Shown here piece by piece: positions 33,553 to 42,049 of a stretch of DNA of 64,000 bases (position 1 is its first letter; the number at the start of each line of letters is the position of its first letter). Position numbers and translations under genes: made by a program. This DNA comes from Spirochaetaceae bacterium (GTDB taxonomy: Bacteria; Myxococcota_A; UBA9160; UBA4427). The stretch lies in contig JACKFD010000005.1 of assembly GCA_020632655.1 (NCBI GenBank), positions 124,001 to 188,000 on the forward strand, in the 5' to 3' direction. The notes below the pieces were generated by a model that saw only the letters and a list, made by a program, of their open reading frames with translations, had not been told where the DNA came from and did not search any database.

Positions 33553-34509
33553 TCAGTCCGCGAGCGCCTTGCCGCAATGCGGACAGGCGTCGTGGACGTG
33601 CCGCTCCCGCCAGCGCTGGGCGTCCGTGACGATCTCCTGCGCGACGCGGGGATCGACGCCGAGGGCTCGGGCATGGGCCTCGTAGGCGCTGGCCTCCTCC
33701 TCGGTCATCACGCCGTCGGTCAAAGCCTCGCGTGCCTCCTCCTCGAGCAGGTGCTCGCTGCGGTGCATGACGTGGGCGAAGCCCGAGGCGAATACGGAGG
33801 TCGGCAGGGCGACCATGCCGATGCCGACGATCGAGATCGTGGCGGCCAGCAGCTTGCCCAACGGCGTGATCGGGCTGACGTCGCCGTAGCCGACCGTCGT
33901 CAGGGTGATCACGGCCCACCACATCGCGTCCGGGATCGATCCGAAGCGGTCGGGCTGCACGGGGCCTTCGACGACGTAGAGGGCGCTCGCGGAGAGCACG
34001 ACGGCGACGGCCATCAGGAAGAAGGCGGCGAGCAGGGCGTTTCGCTGGAGGCGGTAGACCTCGACGATCCGATGCAGGGCGACCGAGTAGCGGGTCAGCT
34101 TGACGATCCGGGCCAGCCGGAGGAGGCGCAGCACGCGGAGGTCCACGCCGAAGAAGGTCGAGAGATAGAAGGGCGCGATCGCGATCACGTCGATCATCGC
34201 CATCGGCGAGCACACGTACCGGAAGCGGCGCCAGGCCGCGCTGCCGGCGTGTCTCGGGTTCTCGGCCGATGCCCAGAAACGCAGGGCGAGCTCCGCCGTG
34301 AAGGCCGCGACGGAGGCGCGTTCGAAGCCGAGGAAGAGCTCCTCGTAGGTCTCGGCGACCTCGTCGACGGATTCGAGGACGACCACCACGACGTTCGCCA
34401 GCACGAGGGCCATCACGAGCCCGTCGACGAAGAGACTGAGCGAGTCGCCCCGGCGACCTGCCTCGAGCACCTCGAAGGTGCGCTTCCGTAGCCGTGCGAG
34501 CTTCGACAT
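33553..34509 (-). CDS. Voltage-gated potassium channel with C-terminal metal-site motif
   Basis: 318-residue six-helix channel. S4 is arginine-rich (DLRVLRLLRLARIVKLTRY), the pore helix and selectivity filter read TLTTVGYGD (about 201-209), and S6 follows as LAATISIVGIGMVALPTS. The cytosolic tail has an acidic helix (LLEEEAREALTDGVMTEEEA) and ends HDACPHCGKALAD with C309-x2-C312 and nearby histidines, a possible zinc or redox site. The start at MSKLARLRKR is preferred over an ATG 21 codons upstream because the latter adds a disordered stretch. Confidence 0.85.
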   Translation of the reverse strand: MSKLARLRKRTFEVLEAGRRGDSLSLFVDGLVMALVLANVVVVVLESVDEVAETYEELFLGFERASVAAFTAELALRFWASAENPRHAGSAAWRRFRYVCSPMAMIDVIAIAPFYLSTFFGVDLRVLRLLRLARIVKLTRYSVALHRIVEVYRLQRNALLAAFFLMAVAVVLSASALYVVEGPVQPDRFGSIPDAMWWAVITLTTVGYGDVSPITPLGKLLAATISIVGIGMVALPTSVFASGFAHVMHRSEHLLEEEAREALTDGVMTEEEASAYEAHARALGVDPRVAQEIVTDAQRWRERHVHDACPHCGKALAD

Positions 34510-34656
34510 CCCCCGTCCCATCGGTCCGACCGTGGCTCCCGTGAAGCGCGCCGCGACGCGTCGGCTCGCCACTCGGACGCTGGCGCGGCGCGGGGATCGG
34601 ATCGCACCCGGGACCCGGGTGGTTGCCCGGAGCGACGGTCGGGTCGGCGCCCCTCA

Positions 34657-34682
34657 GTCGATCCGAGGATCCCCGGATCGAC
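34657..34682 (+). promoter_or_regulatory. Inverted repeat (9-bp arms) ahead of cystathionine gamma-synthase
   Basis: GTCGATCCG (34657-34665) and CGGATCGAC (34674-34682) are perfect inverted repeats separated by 8 bp, 55 bp upstream of the start codon; TATCGT at 34691-34696 is a possible -10 box just downstream. The spacing would place a bound dimer over the -35 region. It may also fold as a hairpin in the leader. Confidence 0.5.
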
Positions 34683-34737
34683 CGCTTCGCTATCGTCCGC
34701 CGCCGTCCGGCCCCGTTCGGGCAGAGAGAGGACGAGC

Positions 34738-35910
34738 ATGGAGTTCGAGACGCGCGCGATCCATGTCGGACAGGAGCCCGACGAGCAGACCGGCGCCGTC
34801 ATGCCGCCGATCTACGCGACCTCGACCTTCGCGCAGATCCGACCCGGCGAGACCCGCGGCTACGACTACACGCGCTCGGGCAACCCGAATTTCACGCGCC
34901 TCGGCCGCACGCTCGCGTCCCTCGAAGGCGGCCGACACGCGACGGTCTTCGCGAACGGCATGGCCGCGATCACGGCCGTCATCTCGACCCTCTCCTCGGG
35001 TGACCTCGTGCTCGCGGAAGAGAACGTCTACGGCTGCACCTTCCGGATCTTCGCCCGGGTCTTCGAGAAATTCGGCGTGCGCGTGCAGTACGTCGACTTC
35101 ACGGAGCGCGCGAGCCTCGACTCGATCGCTCGCGAGGCGCCGGCGCTCGTCTGGCTCGAGTCGCCGACGAATCCGATGCTCAAGATCCTCGACATCGCGG
35201 CGATCTCGCGTGTCGCGAGCGCGCAGGGCATCCCGGTGCTCGTCGACAACACCTTCGCCTCCCCCTACTTCCAGCGCCCCCTCGAGCTCGGCGCGACCCT
35301 CTCCCTCTCGAGCACGACCAAGTACGTGAACGGGCACTCCGACTGCCTTGGCGGCGTCGTCGTCACGAACGACGACGAATGGCAGGAGAAGATGCTCTTC
35401 GCACAGAAGGCGGTCGGGCTGAATCCCTCGCCCTTCGATGCCTGGCTCGTGCAGCGCGGCGTGAAGACCCTCGCGCTCCGCATGCAGAAGCACCACGCGA
35501 ATGCCCTCGCGATCGCCGAGCGGCTCGAGGGCAGTCGGGCGGTCAAGTGGGTGCGTCATCCCTTCCTGCCCTCGCATCCGCAATACGAGGTCGCGCGGCG
35601 CCAGATGCACGGCGGCTCGGGGATCGTCACCCTCGAGCTCGACGCGGATCTCGAGCGGACGACGGCTTTCGTCTCGGGGCTCGGGATCTTCGCCCTCGCA
35701 GAGAGCCTGGGCGGGATCGAGTCCCTGGTCGACCATCCCGCGTCGATGACGCACGCGAGCATCCCGCGGCCCGAGCGGGAGAAGGTCGGCATCTTCGACG
35801 GGCTCGTGCGGCTCTCGGTCGGGATCGAGGACGTGGACGATCTGATCGGGGATCTCGATCGCGGCCTGCGCCATGCCGGGCTGCCCGGGCTCGCGGGTGG
35901 CGCCGCATGA
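34738..35910 (+). CDS. Cystathionine gamma-synthase/lyase-type PLP enzyme
   Basis: 390-residue member of the Cys/Met metabolism PLP-dependent family. The PLP lysine is K195 in SSTTKYVNGHSD, with LVDNTFASPYFQRPL before it and YDYTRSGNPN (42-51) as the phosphate/tetramer arm. Family members do gamma-replacement or beta/gamma-elimination in methionine and cysteine metabolism; synthase, lyase or O-acyl-homoserine sulfhydrylase cannot be separated with confidence, though length and motifs fit cystathionine gamma-synthase. Start behind GAGAGAGGACGAGC. The stop overlaps the next start in an ATGA. Confidence 0.9.
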   Translation: MEFETRAIHVGQEPDEQTGAVMPPIYATSTFAQIRPGETRGYDYTRSGNPNFTRLGRTLASLEGGRHATVFANGMAAITAVISTLSSGDLVLAEENVYGCTFRIFARVFEKFGVRVQYVDFTERASLDSIAREAPALVWLESPTNPMLKILDIAAISRVASAQGIPVLVDNTFASPYFQRPLELGATLSLSSTTKYVNGHSDCLGGVVVTNDDEWQEKMLFAQKAVGLNPSPFDAWLVQRGVKTLALRMQKHHANALAIAERLEGSRAVKWVRHPFLPSHPQYEVARRQMHGGSGIVTLELDADLERTTAFVSGLGIFALAESLGGIESLVDHPASMTHASIPRPEREKVGIFDGLVRLSVGIEDVDDLIGDLDRGLRHAGLPGLAGGAA

Positions 35911-37322
35911 GCACGCCGCTCACGACCCACGCGAAGGCGCTCGAGATCAATCTCGACGGCTCCCGCTACGGCAGCTTCGCCGAGATCGGCGCCGGGCAGG
36001 AGGTCGGTCGCTGGTTCTTCCGGGTCGGCGGTGCGGCGGGCACGATCGCCAAGACGATGTCCGCCTACGACAAGAAGGTGAGCGACTCGATCTACGGCAC
36101 GGCGGATCGATACGTCTCGAGCGGCCGGCTGCTCTCGATGCTCGATCACGAGTACGACCTGAACATCGAGCGCCTGGACGCGGAGCGCGGTCGCGAGACG
36201 GCCTTCTTCGCCTTCGCCGACACGGTCTCCGCCCAGACCTACCAGGGCGACGCGGACTGCCACGGCTGGATGGGCATCCGCTTCCAGGCCCATCCGCAGG
36301 AGGCGGCGAGCCAGATCATCCTGCACGCGCGCATGCTCGATCGAGACGCCTTGATGCAGCAGGAGGCGCTGGGCGTGCTCGGCGTGAACCTCGTCTATGG
36401 CGCGGCCCGTTTCTCCGACGATCCCGAGAAGCTGCTCGGGTCGCTGCTCGACAACCTGGCGCCCCATCGCATCGAGATCGACATGGTCGAGTTCTCGGGT
36501 GCCGCCTTCGAAGACGTCGACCATCGTGTGCTGAGCCTGCGACTCGTCGAGTTCGGGCTCAGCCAGGCGGCGATGTTCTCGTCGAACGGCGAGGTGCTCA
36601 GGCCTTCGGAGATCCTCTACAAGCGCCCGGTCCTGCTCCAACGCGGTCGCTTCCGGCCGCCGACCCGCGTCCACGCCGACATCCAGCGTCGCGCCCTCGA
36701 GCGCTTCCGCGCCGATCCGAGCGTCGCGGCGGACCGGATCGTCTCGCTGCTCGAGATCAGCGTGAACGAGCTTCGCGAGACCTCCGGCGGCAACATCGAG
36801 GACTTCCTCGACCGGATCCGCGCGCTGAACGCCGCGAACCACTCCGTGATCGTCTCCGACTATCCCCAATACCATCTCGTCGCCCAGTACCTCGCGCGCT
36901 ACGCGGCGACGCAGATCGCCCTCCCGATCGGCGTCACGAACTTCGCGGAGCTGATCCGCGAGGATCGCTACGCCCAGCTGCGGGGCGGGCTGCTCGAGGT
37001 CTTCGGGCGGCTCTTCGGGACGGGCGTCCGGCTCTACGTCTACCCCGGCCTCGATGCGGCGACCGGTCGACGCATCGAGCTCGATACGCTCGAGATCCCC
37101 CGCTCCGTGCAGCCCCTGATCGCATACCTGCGCGAGCGGGGCTTCGTCGAGCCGATCGAGGGGCTCGCCGACGAGGCGCTCAGGCTCAAGTCCGACGAGG
37201 TGCTCGCGAAGCTGCGCCGACGTGAGGCGGACTGGAAGGACTGGATCGAGCCCGACGTGGCCGAGGCGATCGAGTCGCAGGGGCTCTTCGGCTTCGGTCG
37301 CCCCGCGCGCATCCCGGCCTAG
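35907..37322 (+). CDS. Conserved protein of unknown function coupled to cystathionine gamma-synthase
   Basis: 471-residue soluble protein. Very recognisable opening LEINLDGSRYGSFAEIGAGQ and RWFFRVGGAAGTIAKTMSAY, later CHGWMGIRFQ, QQEALGVLGVNLVYGA and VIVSDYPQYHLVAQYLARY. From memory, members of this family are often auto-labelled as TonB-dependent receptors or nucleotidyltransferases; nothing here supports that, since there is no signal peptide, TonB box or barrel. The ATG overlaps the synthase stop (ATGA, 35907-35910), so it is translationally coupled and probably works in the same pathway or complex. Function unknown. Confidence 0.75.
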   Translation: MSTPLTTHAKALEINLDGSRYGSFAEIGAGQEVGRWFFRVGGAAGTIAKTMSAYDKKVSDSIYGTADRYVSSGRLLSMLDHEYDLNIERLDAERGRETAFFAFADTVSAQTYQGDADCHGWMGIRFQAHPQEAASQIILHARMLDRDALMQQEALGVLGVNLVYGAARFSDDPEKLLGSLLDNLAPHRIEIDMVEFSGAAFEDVDHRVLSLRLVEFGLSQAAMFSSNGEVLRPSEILYKRPVLLQRGRFRPPTRVHADIQRRALERFRADPSVAADRIVSLLEISVNELRETSGGNIEDFLDRIRALNAANHSVIVSDYPQYHLVAQYLARYAATQIALPIGVTNFAELIREDRYAQLRGGLLEVFGRLFGTGVRLYVYPGLDAATGRRIELDTLEIPRSVQPLIAYLRERGFVEPIEGLADEALRLKSDEVLAKLRRREADWKDWIEPDVAEAIESQGLFGFGRPARIPA

Positions 37323-37336
37323 CGCCGCGCGCCCTG

Positions 37337-37383
37337 CTCGTACCCGCGTCGCACGGGTCTTTGTCGCAGGTGGGGGCGAAGGA
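37337..37383 (-). pseudogene. Degenerate duplicate of the 3' end of the 2OG oxygenase gene
   Basis: CTCGTACCCGCGTCGC at 37337-37352 repeats exactly at 37417-37432, and the similarity continues with substitutions to about 37383/37464 (GGGCGAAG in both). It corresponds to the last 16-17 codons of the adjacent 2OG oxygenase, offset by 80 bp, with at least one single-base indel. It therefore looks like a decayed tandem copy of the gene end. Confidence 0.55.
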
Positions 37384-37413
37384 GCCTTCAGCGGCGGCCT
37401 GCGTTCCGGCTTC

Positions 37414-38211
37414 CTACTCGTACCCGCGTCGCGTAGGGTCGTTGTAGTAGGTCAGGGCGAAGTAGTCCCTGATCCCGCAATTCTCCGGTAGCGGCTCCCG
37501 GCCGTGGAAGCTGCGCTTGGTCACGGCGAAGACGAGGCAGGCATTCGCCTGGAAGGGCATGGTCGCCGAGAGCGCGTACTTCGGCTTGAGACCCGGGAAG
37601 CGGCGCTTCGGAACGTAGAAGCTCGTGCCGAGGCCGACCTGCGAGGCATCGCGCGGCAGGTAGATCAGGCCCGTGAGCACCTTCGCCTTCGTGTCGGGAT
37701 GCGGGAGGATCTTGTAGCCCGCGACGTCGCGATTGAGGGCGGGGCGGCAGTAGGCCTCGATCTCCTCGAGCGGCTCGTCGTGACGCTCGCGGATGCCGGG
37801 CTCGAGCTTGCGGAGCAGGGCGAGCTTGATGCTGTCGGCCTGGACGGCGCGGGCCGTCGCGGTCCAGAGCATTCGCGACCGACCTTCCGGCAGCATCGCC
37901 AGCCGACTCTCCGTGAGCGACGCCTGGATCCGCGGGCTCGTGCCGTCCGGTCGGACGGAGTCCTTGTGGATCAGCGGCTCGTAGAAGTCGTCGTCGGGCA
38001 GGTTCGCGATCAGCTCGTCGTAGACGTCCTGTGGAAGGCAGCCCTCGATGAATACGTGCGGGAAGGGCTCGCTCCGCATCGGCGTCGCTTCGATCGCGGC
38101 GACGAAATGACGCTCGATCTCCTGCTGGAGGGCGAGCAGCTCGCCGTCTCCGGCGAGGGCGGCGTCGAGGGAGGGGTCGGTCGGCGACGAGGCGGAAGAG
38201 TCGAGCGACAT
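37414..38211 (-). CDS. 2-oxoglutarate/Fe(II)-dependent oxygenase-like protein
   Basis: 265-residue protein with a double-stranded beta-helix pattern. The HxD iron motif is in YKILPHPDTKAKV and the distal histidine in KRSFHGREPL, with an arginine shortly after for 2-oxoglutarate. Up to residue 70 there is an Ala/Ser-rich linker and PHVFIEGCLPQDVYDELI, the usual start of prolyl-hydroxylase-like domains. Substrate unknown; several such proteins sit in surface polysaccharide or peptide clusters. Its final codons are partly duplicated downstream (37337-37383). Confidence 0.7.
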   Translation of the reverse strand: MSLDSSASSPTDPSLDAALAGDGELLALQQEIERHFVAAIEATPMRSEPFPHVFIEGCLPQDVYDELIANLPDDDFYEPLIHKDSVRPDGTSPRIQASLTESRLAMLPEGRSRMLWTATARAVQADSIKLALLRKLEPGIRERHDEPLEEIEAYCRPALNRDVAGYKILPHPDTKAKVLTGLIYLPRDASQVGLGTSFYVPKRRFPGLKPKYALSATMPFQANACLVFAVTKRSFHGREPLPENCGIRDYFALTYYNDPTRRGYE

Positions 38212-38443
38212 GGCCGGCAGGGTAGCGGACGCCTCCACCCGGCCAAAATCAGGCGCCCCCCGACGACCCGCCCGCGGACGCGATCGCGCGACGTGGCGTG
38301 GCGCCGGCGCGTCGGACCGCGTCGGTCTTTCGCGGGTGTCGCCCATCGTGGCGGTCAGTACCATCGCGCGTCGAGCGGCCACGCGACGACGCCCGGCTGC
38401 AAAGATCCGAGACGGACGCCCCCGGGCGTCGGAGGAGTCCCCG

Positions 38444-39703
38444 ATGGCCCAGCCGGTCTGGCGATCACGACCCGGCGAGATGGTCCCCGCCAGCGAAGGC
38501 ACGCAGCGGATCAACGACTTCATCCATCTCTCCGAGGGGCTGTCGAACAGCTTCCTCATCACGACCGACGAGGGCAACGTCGTCGTCAACACGGGCATGT
38601 TCTTCGAGGCGCCGCAGCACAAGGCCAACTACGCGGCGATCTCCGACGCCCCGCTCCGATACATCGTCTTCACCCAGGGTCACGTCGACCACGTGGGCGG
38701 CACCGACTGCCTGCGCGAGCCCGGCACGAAGGTGATCGCCCAGGCGGGCAACCCCGAGCACCAGGCCTACGATCGCCGCCTGGCCCGCTTCCGCGCCGCC
38801 CGCTCCGGCTTCGCGTTCACGCGCAAGAACGGCAATGCGATCCGCGACGCCCAGGCGAAATTCGGCAAGCTCCCGGACCAGGCGATCCCGACGCCCGACA
38901 TCCTCTTCGAGGACCGCTATGCCTTCACGCTCGGCGGGCTGCGGGTCGAGCTGATCGCCGTGCCCGGCGCCGAGACGAACGACTCCCTCGTGATCTGGCT
39001 TCCGGACCATCGCATCTGCTTCGTGGGCAACCTCTTCGGCTGTCTGATCGGGCACATCCCGAACCTCGTGACCGTGCGCGGCGACCGCTACCGCGACGCG
39101 CTCACCTGCGCCGCCGCCTGCGACGTCGTCGCGGCCCTCGAGCCGGACCTGCTGCTGCCGGGACATCACGGACCGATCGAGGGGCGCGATCTGATTCGCG
39201 AGGAGCTGCTGCGCATCCGGGACGCGACGCTCTACGTGCACGACGAGACCGTGAAGGGCATGAACGAGGGGAAGGACCTCTTCACGCTCAAGCAGGAGAT
39301 CCGGCTGCCCGCGCACCTCGACGTGGGCGAGGGCTACGGCATGGTCGCCTGGGACGTGCAGGCGATCTGGGAGTACTACGCCGGCTGGTTCCACCACGAG
39401 TCGACGACCGAGCTCTACTCGGTCCCCCAGCGCGCCATCCATGCGGATCTGATCGAGCTGGCGGGCGGCGAGGCGGCGATCGTCGCGCGAGCGCGCGGGA
39501 AGCTCGAGGCGGGGCGGCGCGAGGAGGCGCTGCACCTGCTCGACGTCCTGCTCTCGCAGCCGTCGCCCTCGCGCGAGGCCCTCGAGCTCGCGATCACGGT
39601 CCATCGCGCCCTCGAGCCCGAGAGCCGCAACTTCTGGCTCACGAACTGGCTCGGCAACCAGATCGACCTGCTGAGCGCACGTCTGTCGGGAGGAGCGGAA
39701 TGA
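38444..39703 (+). CDS. MBL-fold hydrolase of alkyl-sulfatase-like architecture, altered metal motif
   Basis: 419-residue cytoplasmic metallo-beta-lactamase-fold protein. The metal motif reads T77-Q78-G-H80-V-D82-H83, so the first histidine of HxHxDH is glutamine. The later ligands LLLPGHHGPIEG and the dinuclear-site region AVPGAETNDSLVIWLPDHRI are in place. After the MBL domain comes EYYAGWFHHESTTELYSV and AGRREEALHLLDVL, matching the dimerisation region of SdsA/BDS1-like alkyl sulfatases. The paralogue at 62119 has the full motif. Start behind GGAGGAGTCCCC. It is coupled to the SDR by ATGA. Confidence 0.85.
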   Translation: MAQPVWRSRPGEMVPASEGTQRINDFIHLSEGLSNSFLITTDEGNVVVNTGMFFEAPQHKANYAAISDAPLRYIVFTQGHVDHVGGTDCLREPGTKVIAQAGNPEHQAYDRRLARFRAARSGFAFTRKNGNAIRDAQAKFGKLPDQAIPTPDILFEDRYAFTLGGLRVELIAVPGAETNDSLVIWLPDHRICFVGNLFGCLIGHIPNLVTVRGDRYRDALTCAAACDVVAALEPDLLLPGHHGPIEGRDLIREELLRIRDATLYVHDETVKGMNEGKDLFTLKQEIRLPAHLDVGEGYGMVAWDVQAIWEYYAGWFHHESTTELYSVPQRAIHADLIELAGGEAAIVARARGKLEAGRREEALHLLDVLLSQPSPSREALELAITVHRALEPESRNFWLTNWLGNQIDLLSARLSGGAE

Positions 39704-40443
39704 TGGCCCGGATCGACTTCGACTTCGATGGAGCCCGCGTGCTGGTGACCGGCGGCTCGAGCGGGATCGGGCTCGGCATCGCGCGCGCCTTCGCGAACGC
39801 GAACGCCCGCGTCTCCATCACCGGTCGTCGCGGCGACGTCTCCGACTACGACGCCGACCTCTCGGGCCTCGCCTACCATCGCGCCGAGATGACGGAGGCG
39901 GCCGACCTCGAGGCCCTCTCGGCCTCGATCGGCGAGCTCGACGTGCTCGTCAACAACGCGGGCGCATCCCTGATGGCCGAGGACGAGTGGAAGCCCGAGG
40001 TCTTCGAGCGCGCGCTCTCCCTGCATCTCTTTTCCTCGTTCCGCCTCGCCGTGGCCTTCAAGGAGCGGATCGGTCGCAGCCGGATCGAGGGCGGTGGCAG
40101 CGTGCTCAACATGTCGAGCATGTCCGCCTACCGCGCCGTCACGGTCGTGCCGGGCTACGGCGCCGCCAAGGCCGCGATCGTGCAGATGACGAAGAACATG
40201 GGGGCCGCCTGGGCCCTCGACAACGTGCGCGTCAACGCGGTCGCGCCGGGGCTCGTCAAGAGCAACATGACGGCGGGCATGGTCGGCACGCCCTTCGAGG
40301 CGCCGGAGATCGAGCGCACGCCGATGAAGCGCTGGGGGACGCCCGAGGACATCGCACCCGTCTATCTCTTCCTCGCGAGCCCGGCGGCGAAGTTCATCAC
40401 GGGGCAGACGCTCCCGGTCGACGGCGGGCAGTCGGTCGCGTGA
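39700..40443 (+). CDS. Short-chain dehydrogenase/reductase
   Basis: 247-residue classical SDR with TGGSSGIG cofactor loop, NNAG, catalytic Ser in NMSSMSAY and YGAAK. SITGRRGD suggests NADP(H) through the arginines. C-terminus SPAAKFITGQTLPVDGGQSVA is standard. The start overlaps the stop of the MBL gene (ATGATGG, 39700-39706), so the two are coupled and may act on consecutive steps, for example alcohol release and oxidation (inference). The last nine codons and the stop are repeated twice more downstream in tandem. Confidence 0.9.
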   Translation: MMARIDFDFDGARVLVTGGSSGIGLGIARAFANANARVSITGRRGDVSDYDADLSGLAYHRAEMTEAADLEALSASIGELDVLVNNAGASLMAEDEWKPEVFERALSLHLFSSFRLAVAFKERIGRSRIEGGGSVLNMSSMSAYRAVTVVPGYGAAKAAIVQMTKNMGAAWALDNVRVNAVAPGLVKSNMTAGMVGTPFEAPEIERTPMKRWGTPEDIAPVYLFLASPAAKFITGQTLPVDGGQSVA

Positions 40444-40518
40444 TTCGGGGCCCGGTCGACGGGGGCAGTCGGTCGCGTGATTCGGGGCCCGGTCGACGGG
40501 GGGCAGTCGGTCGCGTGA
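40413..40518 (+). repeat. Three-copy tandem repeat (38/37 bp) at the SDR 3' end, includes the stop codon
   Basis: CCCGGTCGACGGCGGGCAGT begins copies at 40413, 40451 and 40488; each runs on through CGGTCGCGTGATTCGGGG. Copy 1 is the real gene end (residues PVDGGQSVA, stop). Copy 2 has lost one base, copy 3 is cut at the TGA. The copies are almost identical, so the duplication is recent. Confidence 0.9.
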
Positions 40519-40573
40519 GGCCGCGCTCGGGGCGGCGCTCAAGGGTGTGGTCCGGGGCGCCGATGGCCCGGCC

Positions 40574-40819
40574 ATGTCGTACCTGACCCTCGGCGCCCTG
40601 GTCGTCGTCGCGTTCTTCGTGCTCTCTGCGGTGCTGCGGCGCGGCGAGCGGGTCTCGATGCCGGGGGACCGATCCGCCTACTCGGCGGAGGCCGCGTCGG
40701 TCGAGTCGCTGATCCGCGCGGGCCGGAAGATCGAGGCGATCAAGCGCCTGCGCGAGGAGACGGGCCTCGGTCTCAAGGAGGCCAAGGAAGAGGTCGAGCG
40801 CCGGCAGCGGCAGCTCTAG
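40574..40819 (+). CDS. Membrane-anchored L7/L12 C-terminal-domain-like small protein
   Basis: 81 residues: an N-terminal membrane helix (LTLGALVVVAFFVLSAVL, 4-21), a short linker, and IRAGRKIEAIKRLREETGLG followed by LKEAKEEVE (about 47-75), which is the conserved helix-turn-helix of ribosomal protein L7/L12 C-terminal domains. Such stand-alone proteins occur in many bacteria without known function. It should be an inner-membrane protein with a cytosolic L12-like domain. No ribosome binding site is obvious. Confidence 0.7.
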   Translation: MSYLTLGALVVVAFFVLSAVLRRGERVSMPGDRSAYSAEAASVESLIRAGRKIEAIKRLREETGLGLKEAKEEVERRQRQL

Positions 40820-40838
40820 GCCGGCGCGACGCCCTCGA

Positions 40839-41849
40839 TCAATCCTCGCCGGTCTGCGTGCCCGTCTCCGCCGCCCAGCGCAGACGCCACGATCTCAGCT
40901 GGGCGACGAGCCGTCGCGCCGTCTGGATCCGCTCGTCGGGATCCTTCGAGATGCAGCGCATGCAGATTTCCTCGAGCTGGCGCGGGATGCGGCGATCCTT
41001 GGCGATCTCCGACGGGCGCGGGAAGCGCTTGTTGCGGATCTCGTCGATCAGCTCGTGGACGTTCTCGCCGGCGACCATGTGCTGACCGGCGAGGACCTCG
41101 TAGAGCACGACGCCCAGGCTGTAGAGGTCGGAGCGATGGTCGAGGGTCGGCGACTCGTCGACCTGCTCGGGGGACATGTAGAGCGCCGTGCCCTGCAGCT
41201 TGCCCTGGGCCGTGAGCGAGGGGTCCGTGTCCACGAGGAGCGGCATGTCCGGGACCTCCTCGGGTGTCTCGCTCCAGACCTTCGCGAGGCCCCAGTCGAG
41301 CAGCAGCACCTCGCCGAAGGGGCCCATCAGGATGTTCGCGGGCTTGATGTCGCGATGGACGACGCCGTGGGTATGGGCGTAGTCGAGGGCGTTGGCGATC
41401 TGGATCAGGATCGTGACGAAGCGATGGAAGCCGTAGCCGTCGACGGGCTGCGAGCCCTGCTCGTTGTCGAGGTCGAGGATCTCGCGCAGGGTGTAGCCCT
41501 CGACGAGCTTCATCGTGAAGTAGTAGTGGCCGCGGTTGTTCCGCGAGAGCTCGTAGACCGGGATCGTATTCGGATGCTGGAGCATCGCCGTCACCCGGGC
41601 CTCGCGCAGGAAGCGCTTGCGCTCGAAGGGGTCGTCGGCGATCTCGGGAAGCAGGCTCTTGTAGGCGATCGTGCGGCTGAGATGGTAGTCGTGGCAGGAC
41701 TGGATCAGGCATTTCCCGCCCTTCGCCACGGTCTTGAAGCCCGTGTAGCGAAGGCCCGTGTTCATCACGTGCTCGGGCAGGTCGAGGTCCGTGTCCTTCA
41801 GATAGACGACGGGGTACTTGTCCTGCGGATGGGGAAAGGGCTGGTCCAT
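40839..41849 (-). CDS. Serine/threonine protein kinase, compact
   Basis: 336-residue Hanks-type kinase with no transmembrane or sensor part. VAxK-like lysine in IAYKSL (K64), alpha-C glutamate in REARV (E84), catalytic loop VVHRDIKPAN (HRD at 165-167), DWG in LLLDWGLAK (185-187) where DFG is usual, APE-like MSPEQ and HRSDLYSLGVVLYEVLAG. The glycine-rich loop KTVAKGGKC is reduced. A start at 41849 has GAGAGGAGCC in front. DWG and a degenerate loop are common in planctomycete- and myxobacteria-type kinases, so it is probably active. Confidence 0.85.
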   Translation of the reverse strand: MDQPFPHPQDKYPVVYLKDTDLDLPEHVMNTGLRYTGFKTVAKGGKCLIQSCHDYHLSRTIAYKSLLPEIADDPFERKRFLREARVTAMLQHPNTIPVYELSRNNRGHYYFTMKLVEGYTLREILDLDNEQGSQPVDGYGFHRFVTILIQIANALDYAHTHGVVHRDIKPANILMGPFGEVLLLDWGLAKVWSETPEEVPDMPLLVDTDPSLTAQGKLQGTALYMSPEQVDESPTLDHRSDLYSLGVVLYEVLAGQHMVAGENVHELIDEIRNKRFPRPSEIAKDRRIPRQLEEICMRCISKDPDERIQTARRLVAQLRSWRLRWAAETGTQTGED

Positions 41850-42049
41850 GGGCACGGCTCCTCTCGGGCGGCCGGAGTCTAGCAATCGCGACGCAGGCCC
41901 CGGGCGGCCCGGTCGCGGGCGGCGCACGAGCTCCTGCCTTCGCGTGTCGGATCGCGCCCGCCCACGGTACCCTCGCGCCCCCGATTCCCCGCCGCAGCCC
42001 GCTCGCGAACCTGCGGCCCGACCGAGAGCGCCCCGTCTTGCCCCAGCGT

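Noticed and set aside
37504..39699. Long plus-strand frame ahead of the SDR start at 39700
   Set aside because: Overlaps the 2OG oxygenase and MBL genes in the wrong frames; low-complexity translation; only the SDR part is real.
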